Assembly: GCF_001425165.1 (NCBI RefSeq)
Contig: NZ_LMDU01000001.1
Span: 1 to 64,000, forward strand
Length of the DNA stretch: 64,000 nucleotides
DNA from: Pelomonas sp. Root405
GTDB lineage: Bacteria; Pseudomonadota; Gammaproteobacteria; Burkholderiales; Burkholderiaceae_C
Direction of reading: 5' to 3'
Part shown: piece after piece, positions 43,363-51,928 of the stretch
Numbering within the stretch: the first letter of the stretch is position 1
Layout of the letters: every line of letters starts with the position of its first letter
The notes under the pieces: model-generated
Told to the model about the DNA's origin: nothing
The model's database searches: none
The model's input: the letters and a program-made list of their open reading frames with translations, nothing else
Made by a program: the position numbers and the translations under genes

Positions 43363-44796
43363 ATGGATGAAGGAACCGAGGCGCCGTTGCCGACGGCTGC
43401 GCCGCAAGATGACAGGCCCGCGCGCGGGCGCAGCGCATGGCTGCTGGAAGGCGCGCGGGTGCTGGTGTTTCGGGCGCCGCGATGGCAGGACCTGGCCGCG
43501 CGGCCGCTGACTCTGGCGCTGCTGGTGCTGGCCGGCTATGTGCTCGCATTCGGCCTGCAATGGGCGCTGGCCGACGAGGCCGCCAGGCCGCTGTGGACGG
43601 GCTTGCTGAGTGGCTGGATCGACGTCGCCGTCATCGCCTGGCTGTGCTGGGTCGTGGCGCGCTCGGCAAGCGGCAGCGATGCGCCGCGGCTGACGGCAGC
43701 GACGCTGATGGCACTGCTGTGGAGCGCGACCCTGGTGCTGAGCCTGGGCGAAGGCGCCCTGGCGCTGGTCCACGGCGCGGTGTGGGGCCCGACGGCGGAC
43801 TGGCCGGCCAGCCTGCACTGGGTCAGCTGGCTGGTGGCGATCAGTTGGACGGCGCTCATGCAGATCCGGCTGCTGTGGCGCTTCGCCGGGTCGGCTGCTG
43901 CGCGCGGTGCGGTGTTGCTGCTGGTGCCGGTGCCGCTGGCGCTCAGCGGCTGGTTCGCGCCGACGGTGTTGTGGTGGGCCGAACCGACCGCCGAGGGTCA
44001 GGCCGAGGCCGAGGCCGCGCTGCCGCTGACCGACGAGATCGTCAGCGCCCAGCCGGCGCTGCTCGCCCAGGCGCTGGACGCGCTGCAACCACCGCGCCCG
44101 GGTCGCGTGAACATGTATGCGCTGACCTATGCGCCCTATGCATCCGAAGACGTCTTCATGCGCGAAAGCGCCGTGGTCGCCGAGACCCTGCGCGAGCGCT
44201 TTGACGCGGAGGGCCGGCTGGTGGAACTGGTGGTCAACCCCGCGACGGGCATGACCCTGCCCTGGGCCACGCCGCTGAACCTGCGCAAGACCATCGCGCG
44301 CATGGCCGCGTTGATGGACCGCGAGCATGACGTGCTCTTCCTTCACATGACTTCGCATGGCGGCGCCGATGGCAAGCTGGCCACCCACACCTGGCCGCTG
44401 CAGACCGAGCCGGTCACGCCGCAGTTGCTCAAGCGCTGGCTGGACGAGGCCGGCGTGCGCTGGCGCGTGATCTCGGTGTCGGCCTGCTACTCGGGCAGCT
44501 GGGTGGCGCCGCTGGCGGGTGACGGCACGCTGGTGATGACGGCGGCCGATGCCGACAACACCTCCTACGGCTGTGGCAAGCGCTCGGAGCTGACCTTCTT
44601 CGGCCGCGCCATGTACGAGGAGGCGCTGCGCAAGACCCGGTCCTTCAGCGAAGCGCATGCGGCCGCGCGCAAGGTCATCGAGGTGCGCGAGCAGGAGGCC
44701 GGCAAGAGCGACGGCTATTCCAATCCGCAGATCAGCGAAGGCGCGGGCATCAGGCCGGTGCTGGAGCGCCTCGCGGCCGAGCGGCGCACGCCTTGA
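43363..44796 (+). CDS. Membrane-anchored C13 (caspase-fold) peptidase
   Basis: A 477-residue protein. Five or so hydrophobic segments lie between residues 40 and 205, followed by a soluble peptidase domain. The dyad is visible as His332 in FLHMTSHGGADG and Cys375 in SVSACYSGSW, the H-x-x-x-G / A-C-x-S-G arrangement of clan CD, family C13 (legumain, GPI transamidase). The 40-odd residue spacing is typical. Bacterial members are poorly studied. The domain after the last helix (residue 205 on) is likely periplasmic or cytosolic depending on topology, which I cannot settle. A GNAT gene follows after 19 bp. Confidence 0.85.
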   Translation: MDEGTEAPLPTAAPQDDRPARGRSAWLLEGARVLVFRAPRWQDLAARPLTLALLVLAGYVLAFGLQWALADEAARPLWTGLLSGWIDVAVIAWLCWVVARSASGSDAPRLTAATLMALLWSATLVLSLGEGALALVHGAVWGPTADWPASLHWVSWLVAISWTALMQIRLLWRFAGSAAARGAVLLLVPVPLALSGWFAPTVLWWAEPTAEGQAEAEAALPLTDEIVSAQPALLAQALDALQPPRPGRVNMYALTYAPYASEDVFMRESAVVAETLRERFDAEGRLVELVVNPATGMTLPWATPLNLRKTIARMAALMDREHDVLFLHMTSHGGADGKLATHTWPLQTEPVTPQLLKRWLDEAGVRWRVISVSACYSGSWVAPLAGDGTLVMTAADADNTSYGCGKRSELTFFGRAMYEEALRKTRSFSEAHAAARKVIEVREQEAGKSDGYSNPQISEGAGIRPVLERLAAERRTP

Positions 44797-44815
44797 CCAC
44801 CCGCCGTTGCACGAC

Positions 44816-45271
44816 ATGACCCTGCACATCGCTTTTGAATCGCCAGACCAGGCCGAGGTCATCGCCCTCATTGCTGAGCTGGATGCTTATCAGGATGCCC
44901 TCTACCCACCGGAAAGCCGGCATGCGCTGGATCTGACCGCGTTGATGCAGCCGGAGGTGCTTTTCGCCGTGGCCCGAGACGCGGCGGGGCAGGCGGTGGG
45001 CTGCGGGGCCGTCGTTCTGGGCGCCGAGTTCGGTGAACTCAAGCGCATGTTTGTCAGCCCGACCGCACGCGGTCAGGGGCTGGCGCAGCGGATGCTGGTC
45101 TTGCTGGAGGCCGAGGCGATCGCCCGCGGCTGCCGCCTGCTCACGCTGGAGTCAGGCCCCTTCCAACCCGAGGCGTTGGGCCTGTACGCCCGCGTTGGCT
45201 TCGAGCGCTGTGGGCCGTTCGGCAGCTATGCCGACGACCCCTTGAGCGTCTTCATGCAGAAGAGGCTTTAG
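44816..45271 (+). CDS. GNAT-family N-acetyltransferase
   Basis: A 151-residue GNAT protein. The acetyl-CoA loop is ARGQGLAQRML (about 82-92; Q/R-x-x-G-x-G/A pattern) and is preceded by LKRMFVSPT. YARVGFERCG near residue 130 is the usual C-terminal strand. The acceptor is unknown. The ATG at 44816 follows the C13 stop by 19 bp, so an operon with it is plausible. Its 3' end overlaps the convergent ddpX-like stop by 4 bp. Confidence 0.88.
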   Translation: MTLHIAFESPDQAEVIALIAELDAYQDALYPPESRHALDLTALMQPEVLFAVARDAAGQAVGCGAVVLGAEFGELKRMFVSPTARGQGLAQRMLVLLEAEAIARGCRLLTLESGPFQPEALGLYARVGFERCGPFGSYADDPLSVFMQKRL

Positions 45272-45879
45272 AGCACCCGCGGCAGATCCCGGCGGACCGC
45301 TATCCGGTCGCCGAAGTCGAAGTGCCACCACTCGGTGGTGATGCCATGAAAGCCCGCCTCGCGCATGGCGGCGCGCAACCAGCCGCGCTCGATGAGGTGC
45401 TCGGGCTTGAGGACACCGAGCGCGAGGTGCTCGGCCTCGTGATCAGGATGCGACGCCAGCGTCATCTCATCAAAACCTGACCCCATGGCGACCTCGCGGC
45501 CCTGGGGGTCCAGCAACGTCAGGTCCACCGCCATGCCAAAGCTGTGGATGGAGCCGCGCTCGGGGTGGGCGAGGTACATCGTCAGCGGCGTGCCCTGCAG
45601 CTCGTCCCACAGGCGCTGCTGAACGCGTTGCGGGCGCAGCGCATCCAGCACCAGCAGGCGGTAGCCGGGGCGACGCGCTTGCAGCCAGGCGGCGGCTTGT
45701 TCGAGCGCATCGGCGGCCTCGCGGCGCAGCCAGTGGCAGTCGATGCCGTCGTACACGGAATGGCCGACGAAGTTGTCGGTGGTCGCATAGCGAAGGTCGA
45801 CAGCGATGCCGTGGCTCAGCGTGGCCAGGCGCCGGAAGTCGAGGTGGCCGGCGATGTCTTCGATGGGAAGGGCGTTCAA
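45268..45879 (-). CDS. ddpX: D-Ala-D-Ala dipeptidase (VanX/DdpX family)
   Basis: A 203-residue zinc D,D-dipeptidase that cuts D-Ala-D-Ala. The family motif S-x-H-x-x-G-x-A-x-D is S110-I-H112 ... D119 (SIHSFGMAVD), and E183-W-W-H186 completes the zinc and catalytic set, equal to VanX H116, D123, E181 and H184. There is no signal peptide, so it is cytosolic. No ATG fits; a TTG overlapping the stop of the LysR gene (TTGA) is the likely start and implies coupled translation. With a LysR regulator and a dipeptide-binding protein it resembles the E. coli ddp scavenging system rather than vancomycin resistance, as no vanH/vanA is near. Confidence 0.92.
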   Translation of the reverse strand: MNALPIEDIAGHLDFRRLATLSHGIAVDLRYATTDNFVGHSVYDGIDCHWLRREAADALEQAAAWLQARRPGYRLLVLDALRPQRVQQRLWDELQGTPLTMYLAHPERGSIHSFGMAVDLTLLDPQGREVAMGSGFDEMTLASHPDHEAEHLALGVLKPEHLIERGWLRAAMREAGFHGITTEWWHFDFGDRIAVRRDLPRVL

Positions 45880-46775
45880 GGCAGTCTCGCCAGATGCTCG
45901 TGCGCCGCGGCGGTGATGAATTTGACGAGGCGGCGCGAGGCTTGGGCGAGCGGCGCACTGGCCGCGCTGAGCAGATAGAGCTGCACCGGCACGGCAGGCG
46001 CCAGTGGCCGCACGCGCACCTTGGCGGGGTCTGCGCTGGCGGCGGTGAACGGGTCGACCAGGGTCATGCCGACGCCGGCCTCGACGAGGGCGCGCGCGAG
46101 CTGGTAGGTCTGCACGGTGATGCGGCTGGCCAGCGGTTGGCCCAGGGCTTCGCCGGCATGGTGCAGCAGGCCGGAGAGCGGGTCGTCGCTTTGCAGGCCG
46201 ACGATCTCGGTGCGAATGTCCGCGAGGCTGAGCGGCCCCGTCGCTTGAGCTTCCGGGCTGCCGAGCGGGCACAGCGCCACCATCGTGCCGCTGGCAATCG
46301 GCTCGGCCTTGATGCCCGGATGGCGCGGGTCCTGCAGCGACAGGGCCAGGTCGGCTTCACCGAGCAGCAGGGCCGACACGATCTCGCGCGTGTGGTGGGT
46401 GGCCAGCGAGCAGCTGGCGTTGGGGTAGGCCTTGCACCAGGGCGTCATCGCGGCGGGCACGATGGCGGTCGCCAGTGCCGGTGTGGCGACGAGGCGCACC
46501 TGCTCACTCTCACCGCTCTTGAGGTTGGCCGCGAGGCGCCGGATGCCGACCAGGTCGCGGTTGAGCTTGTCGATCTCGACGAAGAGGCGCTGCGCCTCGG
46601 GCGTCGGGTAGAGCTTGCCGCGCACGCGGTCGAACAGTGCCATGCCGAGCTGCAGCTCGCAGTGCTGCAGCACCTTGGTGACGGCGGGCTGGGAGATGTG
46701 CAGCAGCTGGGCGGCACCGCTGATGGTGCCGGCCTGCATGATGGCGTGGAAGACTTCGATGTGTCTGAGGCGCAT
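45876..46775 (-). CDS. LysR-family regulator of the D-Ala-D-Ala locus
   Basis: A 299-residue LysR protein. Its helix-turn-helix is in the first 60 residues (IMQAGTISGAAQLLHISQPAVTKVLQHCE), followed by a ligand domain with two lobes (LVATPALATAIVPAA, later VTLVDPFTAAS). The ATG at 46775 starts the family-typical MRLRHIEVFHA. It lies between dppA-like (upstream) and ddpX (overlapping downstream) on the same strand, so it most likely senses a D-amino-acid dipeptide and controls both. A palindrome of LysR type lies in the dppA promoter region (48532-48546). Confidence 0.92.
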   Translation of the reverse strand: MRLRHIEVFHAIMQAGTISGAAQLLHISQPAVTKVLQHCELQLGMALFDRVRGKLYPTPEAQRLFVEIDKLNRDLVGIRRLAANLKSGESEQVRLVATPALATAIVPAAMTPWCKAYPNASCSLATHHTREIVSALLLGEADLALSLQDPRHPGIKAEPIASGTMVALCPLGSPEAQATGPLSLADIRTEIVGLQSDDPLSGLLHHAGEALGQPLASRITVQTYQLARALVEAGVGMTLVDPFTAASADPAKVRVRPLAPAVPVQLYLLSAASAPLAQASRRLVKFITAAAHEHLARLP

Positions 46776-46863
46776 GAGTGAATTCAAAGGCAACCACGGA
46801 GCCACAGAGGCACGGAGCAAATGAATTGCTCTCTGTGCCGCTGTGATTGCATTTTTCGCAGCG
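46776..46863. repeat. Intergenic hairpin with CACAGAGGCACGGAG-type repeat
   Basis: The arms CACAGAGGCACGGAG (46803-46817) and CTCTGTGCCGCTGTG (46831-46845) pair at 13 of 15 positions around 13 nt. Such 'cacagaggcac' intergenic repeats are scattered through many proteobacterial genomes. It lies between the dppA-like stop and the LysR start and has no downstream T-run, so it may stabilise dppA mRNA ends more than terminate it. Confidence 0.6.
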
Positions 46864-48450
46864 TCACTTCCTGTACACGCCCTCGAAGTCGACGGACCCA
46901 TTCGGTGCCATCTTGAACCCCACCACATCCTTGCGGACCGGGATGTACACGGTCGAATGCGCCATCGTGATCCAGGGCCGCTCGCGCTTGAAGATCTCCT
47001 GGGCCTTCTCGTACATGGCCAGGCGCTTGGCCTGATCGGGCGTGGCGCGCGCCTCGTCGATGAGCTTCTCGAACTCTGTATTGCAGAACTTGATGCCGCC
47101 GGCCTTGTTGGCCGCGCAGCTCAGGTTGGGCGTCAGGAAGTCGTCCGCATCGCCGGTTTCGCCGCTCCAGCCGCTCATGTAGACGTTGTGCTCGCCGTTG
47201 TTGGCGCGCTTGAGGTACTCGCCCCACTCGAAGGTCTTGATGTTGGCCTTGACGCCGATCCTGGCCCAGTCCTGTTGGATGAGCTGGGCCATCAGCTGGC
47301 CGTTGGGGTTGGTCGGCCGCGTGACGGGCAGGGCCCACAGGTCGATCTCGAAGCCCTTGGCAAAGCCGGCCTTGGCAAGCAGGGCCTTGGCCTTGGCGGG
47401 GTCGAACTCGTTCTTGAGCTTCTTGTTGTAGCCGGGAATGGCCGGCGGGAAAGCGCTGACCGCCTGCATCGCGTCGCCGCGCGGGAACAGCGCCTTGAAG
47501 ATGGCGTCGCGATCGATGGCGATGTCCAGCGCCTCGCGCACTTCACGCTTGTCGGTAGGCGGCTTCTTCAGATTGAAGGCCAGGTAGGAGATGTTGAGCG
47601 CCTGGATCTTCTCGATGTTGACGTTGGCATTGCCTGCCAGCGAGGCGACATCGACATCGCGGATGGCCGCCGTCACGTGGCATTCGCCAGCGGCGATCTT
47701 CTGTACCCGCACGTTCGGCTCGCGGCTGATGCTGAAGACCAGGGCCGAGGTGGGTTGCTTGCCGCCCCAGTAGCCCGGGTGGGCCGTCATGCGCAGCACG
47801 TCGTCCTTGGCATAGCTCTTGAACTGGTACGGCCCCGCGCCGACAGGCTGGATGTTGATCTGGGACGCCTTGCCGTCTTTCAGCAGCTGTGCGGCGTACT
47901 CGGCTGAATGGATGCCCGCCCAGGCGAAGGCGAAGTTCGCGACAAAGGTCACGTTGGGCTGGTGGAGCCGGAAACGAATTGTGCGGTCATCGAGCTTGTC
48001 GATTCCCGCGATCAGCTTGGCCAGGCCAAGGTTCTGCGGATAGATGAAGTTGGCGGGAAACGCCTTGTTGAACGGATGATTTGGATCGATGAAGCGCTGG
48101 AATGTGAACAGCACATCGTCGGCGTTGAAATCGCGCGTCGGCTTGAACCAGGGCGTGCTGTGGAACTTCACGCCCTCGCGCAGTTTGAACGTCACGCTCT
48201 TGGCGTCGGGCGCGATCTCATAGCTGGTGGCGAGCTTGGGCGCCAGTTCGGTCGTTGGCCGTTTGAAGCCCAGCAAGCCGTCGAACATCTGCGCGCTGAC
48301 GGTGTTGGTGCTGGCGCTGTCCCACAAACCGGGGTCAAAGCCTTCCGGGCTCGCGTCAGCACAGTAAATCAACGGCTTGCCCTGGGCATCGGCGAGGGTG
48401 GCGCCGGCCATGAGGGACAGCGCGACGAGGGCGGTGGACAAGGGCTTCAT
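46864..48450 (-). CDS. dppA: Dipeptide ABC-transporter substrate-binding protein (DppA-like)
   Basis: A 528-residue SBP_bac_5 protein with a signal peptide (about residues 1-22, ending LADAQ) and the family blocks LIYCADASPEGFDPGLWDS, HSTPWFKPTRDFNADDVLFTFQRF and QPNVTFVANFAF, matching DppA of E. coli closely in layout. It captures dipeptides in the periplasm; D-Ala-D-Ala is a good candidate given ddpX downstream. No permease or ATPase genes are in the neighbourhood, so it must share a transporter encoded elsewhere. ATG 48450 begins the signal. First gene of the dppA-LysR-ddpX run. Confidence 0.92.
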   Translation of the reverse strand: MKPLSTALVALSLMAGATLADAQGKPLIYCADASPEGFDPGLWDSASTNTVSAQMFDGLLGFKRPTTELAPKLATSYEIAPDAKSVTFKLREGVKFHSTPWFKPTRDFNADDVLFTFQRFIDPNHPFNKAFPANFIYPQNLGLAKLIAGIDKLDDRTIRFRLHQPNVTFVANFAFAWAGIHSAEYAAQLLKDGKASQINIQPVGAGPYQFKSYAKDDVLRMTAHPGYWGGKQPTSALVFSISREPNVRVQKIAAGECHVTAAIRDVDVASLAGNANVNIEKIQALNISYLAFNLKKPPTDKREVREALDIAIDRDAIFKALFPRGDAMQAVSAFPPAIPGYNKKLKNEFDPAKAKALLAKAGFAKGFEIDLWALPVTRPTNPNGQLMAQLIQQDWARIGVKANIKTFEWGEYLKRANNGEHNVYMSGWSGETGDADDFLTPNLSCAANKAGGIKFCNTEFEKLIDEARATPDQAKRLAMYEKAQEIFKRERPWITMAHSTVYIPVRKDVVGFKMAPNGSVDFEGVYRK

Positions 48451-48531
48451 CACGATGATTTCAGAGGAGAAGAGGGCTGGGATTGTTTGGACCGGCGCGG
48501 TCCGCGACAAGCGAGTTGGCGGGCGCATTGC

Positions 48532-48546
48532 ATAACGCAAACTTAT
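48532..48546. promoter_or_regulatory. LysR-type palindrome (ATAA-N7-TTAT)
   Basis: ATAA-CGCAAAC-TTAT is a perfect 4+7+4 dyad of the T-N11-A kind recognised by LysR regulators. It lies 82 bp before the dppA-like ATG, on the side expected for the activation site of the LysR encoded at 45876-46775. A second regulatory clue on the other side is CCTAGG-N7-CTAG (48622-48637), closer to the + strand gene. Confidence 0.55.
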
Positions 48547-48679
48547 ACCGCCAGGCAATCCCGCGCCCGTAACGTTTCGCGACGGTCACTTCAAAGCGCG
48601 CCGTCAGAATCCGCTCCGCCACCTAGGCCCCCCCTAGTACCGAAGTGCAGCGATATGCGCTGCTAAGGATTGCTTTGCC

Positions 48680-51600
48680 ATGACAGACCCCCAACGCCGT
48701 AAGTTTCTTCAGTACTCAGCCGCACTTGGCGGCACCCTGCCTTTGGCGGGTTGTGGTGGTGGAGGTGAAGCGGTCGCAGCGGAAGAGGCGACCGCTTCCG
48801 CGACCGCACTGCGCCCACTGCCGACCACGCCGGCCAAGCCGGCTCCTGCACCCGCGCCCGTTCCTGCACCGGCCCCAGCGGCTCCCGCGACCACGCTGGG
48901 CCTGTTCACCGGTGCCATGCAGTTCAGCCTGCTGAGCCCCAAGACCCAGGTCAAGGCGCCTTTCAGCCTGGGCTTCGCCTTCAAGCGCGGCGACATCCCC
49001 GCCGGCAGTTCGGTGGGTTCGAACCTGGCGAACCTGCAGGTCACGCCGCGTACGACCTGGCCCGACGGTTCGCTGAAGTTTGCCCAGCTCGCCGGTTTTG
49101 CCGATCTCACGGCGAACGTGCTGTCGACGATCCGCCTGCGCCGCATCGCCGCGGACACGCGAGTCATTTCACCGTTGACGCTGGCTGACCTGAAGAAGAC
49201 CGGCATCACGGCCGAGGTCGGTGCCGGTGCGCTGGGCATTGCCAGCTTCGGCGCAGCCGACTGGGACGCACCGCAGGCCAACTGGGTCAGCGGTGCGCAG
49301 ATGTCGTCCTGGGTCTTCCGCAAGCCGGTGGGTAGCGATGCCCACCTGGTGGCCTGGCTGGAGGTGCGCCTGTTCGCCGGCGGTGCCGTCGAGGTGCTGC
49401 CCTGGATCGAAAACGGCTATTTGATGGTGGCAGGCCCGACGAACAAGTCGGCGACGTACACCTTCAAGATCAACGGCACGCAGCGTTTCTCCGCAGCCAT
49501 CGACCTGCCCCACCACTGCCGCACGCCGTTGATCAACGGCGCGGCGCTGTCGTATTGGCTGGCCACCGACCCGGATGTGACGCCGCGGCATGACCTGGCG
49601 TATCTGCAGGCGACCGAGCAGGTGCCGACGTATAGCGCGAGGGTGGATGCGAATGCGGGCATCGCACAGGCGCTTGCGACGACTTACACGCCGCTGGCCA
49701 AGGCCAACATCGTCTATTTCAACGACAGCATGCGCTCGCCGGGCTATCAAGCCCCGATCGGCCTGCTGCCGCAGCACGACGCGCTCTACCTGACCTGCGA
49801 AAGCGCCGCCACCTATGGCGCGGTGGTGCGCAATGGTTTTGCGGCCGGCCGCTACGCCGTGCACTATCGGGACGAGAAGACGCAGCGACCGATCCGCTTT
49901 TCGCAGCACCCCAACCTGGCCCTGAACCCTGAAGGCAGCGCCTTCGGCGACCAGGGCGGCTCGACACGCAGCCAGTACACGCCCAAACCGACCGGAACCG
50001 GTGCGCCCGGCTGGGATTGTGCGCACAGCCCTGCTGTGGGCTACATGGCCTATCTCGTGACGGGCCGGTTCTATTTCATGGAGCTGGTGCAGTTCGTTGC
50101 CACGGCCAATTACCTGGGCAAGGGCGACAACGATGCACTGCGTCGCGGTGCGCTGGGTCTGGTGCAGTCCTGTGCCGGCGCCTGGCAGGTTCGCTCTGCA
50201 GCGTGGCAGTGGCGCGCGTTGGCAATGGCTCTGAACGTGACGCCCGACAGTGAGAGCGTGATGCGTGGGGAGTTCCTGGGCAGCGTCCAGGCCAACATCG
50301 ACAACTATCACGCCGTCTATGTTGCCCAGCCCAACAATCCTTACGGTTGGGTGCAAGGGGAAAGCTACAACAGCAGCGGCCCGTACTTCGATGCGCCCTG
50401 GATGCAGGACTTCGTGACGGCGGCCTGGGGTTTCTCGCTCAGCCTGGGGCTGCCTCTTCCAGCGGCCGTGGCAAGCAAGCATGAAGCCTTCTTCCGCTGG
50501 AAGGCGCGCAGCGTCGTCATGCGCCTGGGCTCCGCCAGTGGGTTCTGGTATGTGAACGGTGCGCCGTACACGATGAGCATCTCCCCTGTCTCCGCCCCGG
50601 ACTTCCAGGGCGGCAAGGGGCCGTGGCATCCAAACGAAGCCGCCGTCTATGCCAGCACCTACGCCAGTCAGCCGAGCTGGTTCGGCAAGGTCGAAGGCCA
50701 ACTGGCTGCCGAGATCATGCCGGGCGAGCGCGCAATGTGGGGCAACTTGATGCCGGCGCTGAGCTATGCCGTGCGTCATGGCGTGACCGGTGCGGCCACG
50801 GCCTATCAGCGCTTGACCTCGGCGAGCAACTACGCCGCGCTGCGCGACGCCTTCCACACTGCACCGGTTTGGTCGGTGGCGCCGGCTCGGATCACGCCGG
50901 CTTGGATGTCTGGCAAGCCGGTCGGCGAATGGTTCGAGATTCCCGGTACAGCGGGTGCCGGCGGCGCTGCGGTCGATGCCTTCAGCGGCATGGCGGTCAA
51001 CGAACTGACCAACGAGCTGCTGATCGCGGCGGCCGGCGGGCATGGCGATTCGGCGGATAACCGCGTTGTCTCCTTGTCACTGGCTGCCGATACGCCAAGC
51101 TGGATCGTGCGCGCGGCCGCCAGCAAGGCGGTCCAGGCGAACGTGGCCTACTACACCGACGGCCTGCCATCGTCACGCCATCTCTACAGCTCGCTGCACT
51201 TTGTGCCGCAGGTCAATCGGTTGATGTTGTTCGGGTCCTATGGCAACTATGGGTCCGCCTGGGCATTTCCCAAGGTCGATGGATTCAACTTGGACACCAA
51301 CAAATGGGATCCGGCCGGCACCTGGGCCGATATGCCGGCGGGCTATTACGGCGCCGGGCAGATTCGCTCCACCGGTGAAATCATCAGTACTTGGCTGAAG
51401 AAGTGGTCGCCCGTGGATCGGAAGTGGACAGACCTTGTCGCCAATCCGAGCGGCGACTCGGCACGCTGGCCCATGGCTGTCGACGCGCGTCGCAATCAGC
51501 TCTTCACGTTGCAGTGGGGCGATGGACAGGGATTCGATCCGCAGCGCCTGCAAGCGAGCCGTGTGCCGCTGAGCGGCGGACCGCAGGTTTCAGTCAGCTT

Positions 51601-51913
51601 CAACCCCAGCCCCGCGCTGACGCAATGGCTGGCCGAGAAGCCGAGCTATGCCGGCATGGACTACGACATGGACAACGACCGCTTCCTGTTCTACAGCGGC
51701 CAGGGTGATGCCGCCGGCCGTGTCTATGTGATCCAGCCCAACGACGGCAATACGTGGGACATGAGTGTGCTCAGCGTCGGTCCGGGCAGCGTCAAGATCG
51801 CGGCGACCAGCAGCGGTGGTCTGCAAAACCGCCTGCGCTACATCCCCGCGCTGCGCGGCTTCGTGCTGCTGGCCCGCGGCGGCGCCAACCTCTACTTCCT
51901 GCGCACGGCCTGA
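48680..51913 (+). CDS. Very large exported (Tat-lipoprotein) protein of unknown function
   Basis: A 1077-residue protein. The N-terminus has a Tat-like QRRKFLQYSAALGG and a lipobox-like PLAGC (Cys25), then a Pro/Ala-rich linker (about 40-75). Residues 75-330 look like the N-terminal beta domain found with rhamnogalacturonan-lyase-like (PcRGLX/YetA) proteins (SLGFAFKRGDIPAG, TTWPDGSLKFAQLAG). The middle is alpha-rich (about 440-760) like an alpha/alpha-barrel lyase. From about 780 on, repeated strands (FSGMAVNELTNELLIAAAGGHGD, RMPAGYYGAGQI-like) suggest a beta-propeller. A polysaccharide-acting role is a reasonable guess only. Single gene, 15 bp upstream of the dehalogenase gene. Confidence 0.75.
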   Translation: MTDPQRRKFLQYSAALGGTLPLAGCGGGGEAVAAEEATASATALRPLPTTPAKPAPAPAPVPAPAPAAPATTLGLFTGAMQFSLLSPKTQVKAPFSLGFAFKRGDIPAGSSVGSNLANLQVTPRTTWPDGSLKFAQLAGFADLTANVLSTIRLRRIAADTRVISPLTLADLKKTGITAEVGAGALGIASFGAADWDAPQANWVSGAQMSSWVFRKPVGSDAHLVAWLEVRLFAGGAVEVLPWIENGYLMVAGPTNKSATYTFKINGTQRFSAAIDLPHHCRTPLINGAALSYWLATDPDVTPRHDLAYLQATEQVPTYSARVDANAGIAQALATTYTPLAKANIVYFNDSMRSPGYQAPIGLLPQHDALYLTCESAATYGAVVRNGFAAGRYAVHYRDEKTQRPIRFSQHPNLALNPEGSAFGDQGGSTRSQYTPKPTGTGAPGWDCAHSPAVGYMAYLVTGRFYFMELVQFVATANYLGKGDNDALRRGALGLVQSCAGAWQVRSAAWQWRALAMALNVTPDSESVMRGEFLGSVQANIDNYHAVYVAQPNNPYGWVQGESYNSSGPYFDAPWMQDFVTAAWGFSLSLGLPLPAAVASKHEAFFRWKARSVVMRLGSASGFWYVNGAPYTMSISPVSAPDFQGGKGPWHPNEAAVYASTYASQPSWFGKVEGQLAAEIMPGERAMWGNLMPALSYAVRHGVTGAATAYQRLTSASNYAALRDAFHTAPVWSVAPARITPAWMSGKPVGEWFEIPGTAGAGGAAVDAFSGMAVNELTNELLIAAAGGHGDSADNRVVSLSLAADTPSWIVRAAASKAVQANVAYYTDGLPSSRHLYSSLHFVPQVNRLMLFGSYGNYGSAWAFPKVDGFNLDTNKWDPAGTWADMPAGYYGAGQIRSTGEIISTWLKKWSPVDRKWTDLVANPSGDSARWPMAVDARRNQLFTLQWGDGQGFDPQRLQASRVPLSGGPQVSVSFNPSPALTQWLAEKPSYAGMDYDMDNDRFLFYSGQGDAAGRVYVIQPNDGNTWDMSVLSVGPGSVKIAATSSGGLQNRLRYIPALRGFVLLARGGANLYFLRTA

Positions 51914-51928
51914 CAGAATCGGCCCACC

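Noticed and set aside
45268-45879. Vancomycin resistance gene vanX
   Set aside because: The motif is the same, but no vanH/vanA/vanS/vanR is near, and the organism is Gram-negative. Dipeptide use fits better.
45268-46272. A longer start for the DdpX-like protein, to 46272
   Set aside because: The extra 131 residues overlap the LysR gene out of frame and are Arg/Pro-rich; the VanX family starts near the TTG at 45879.
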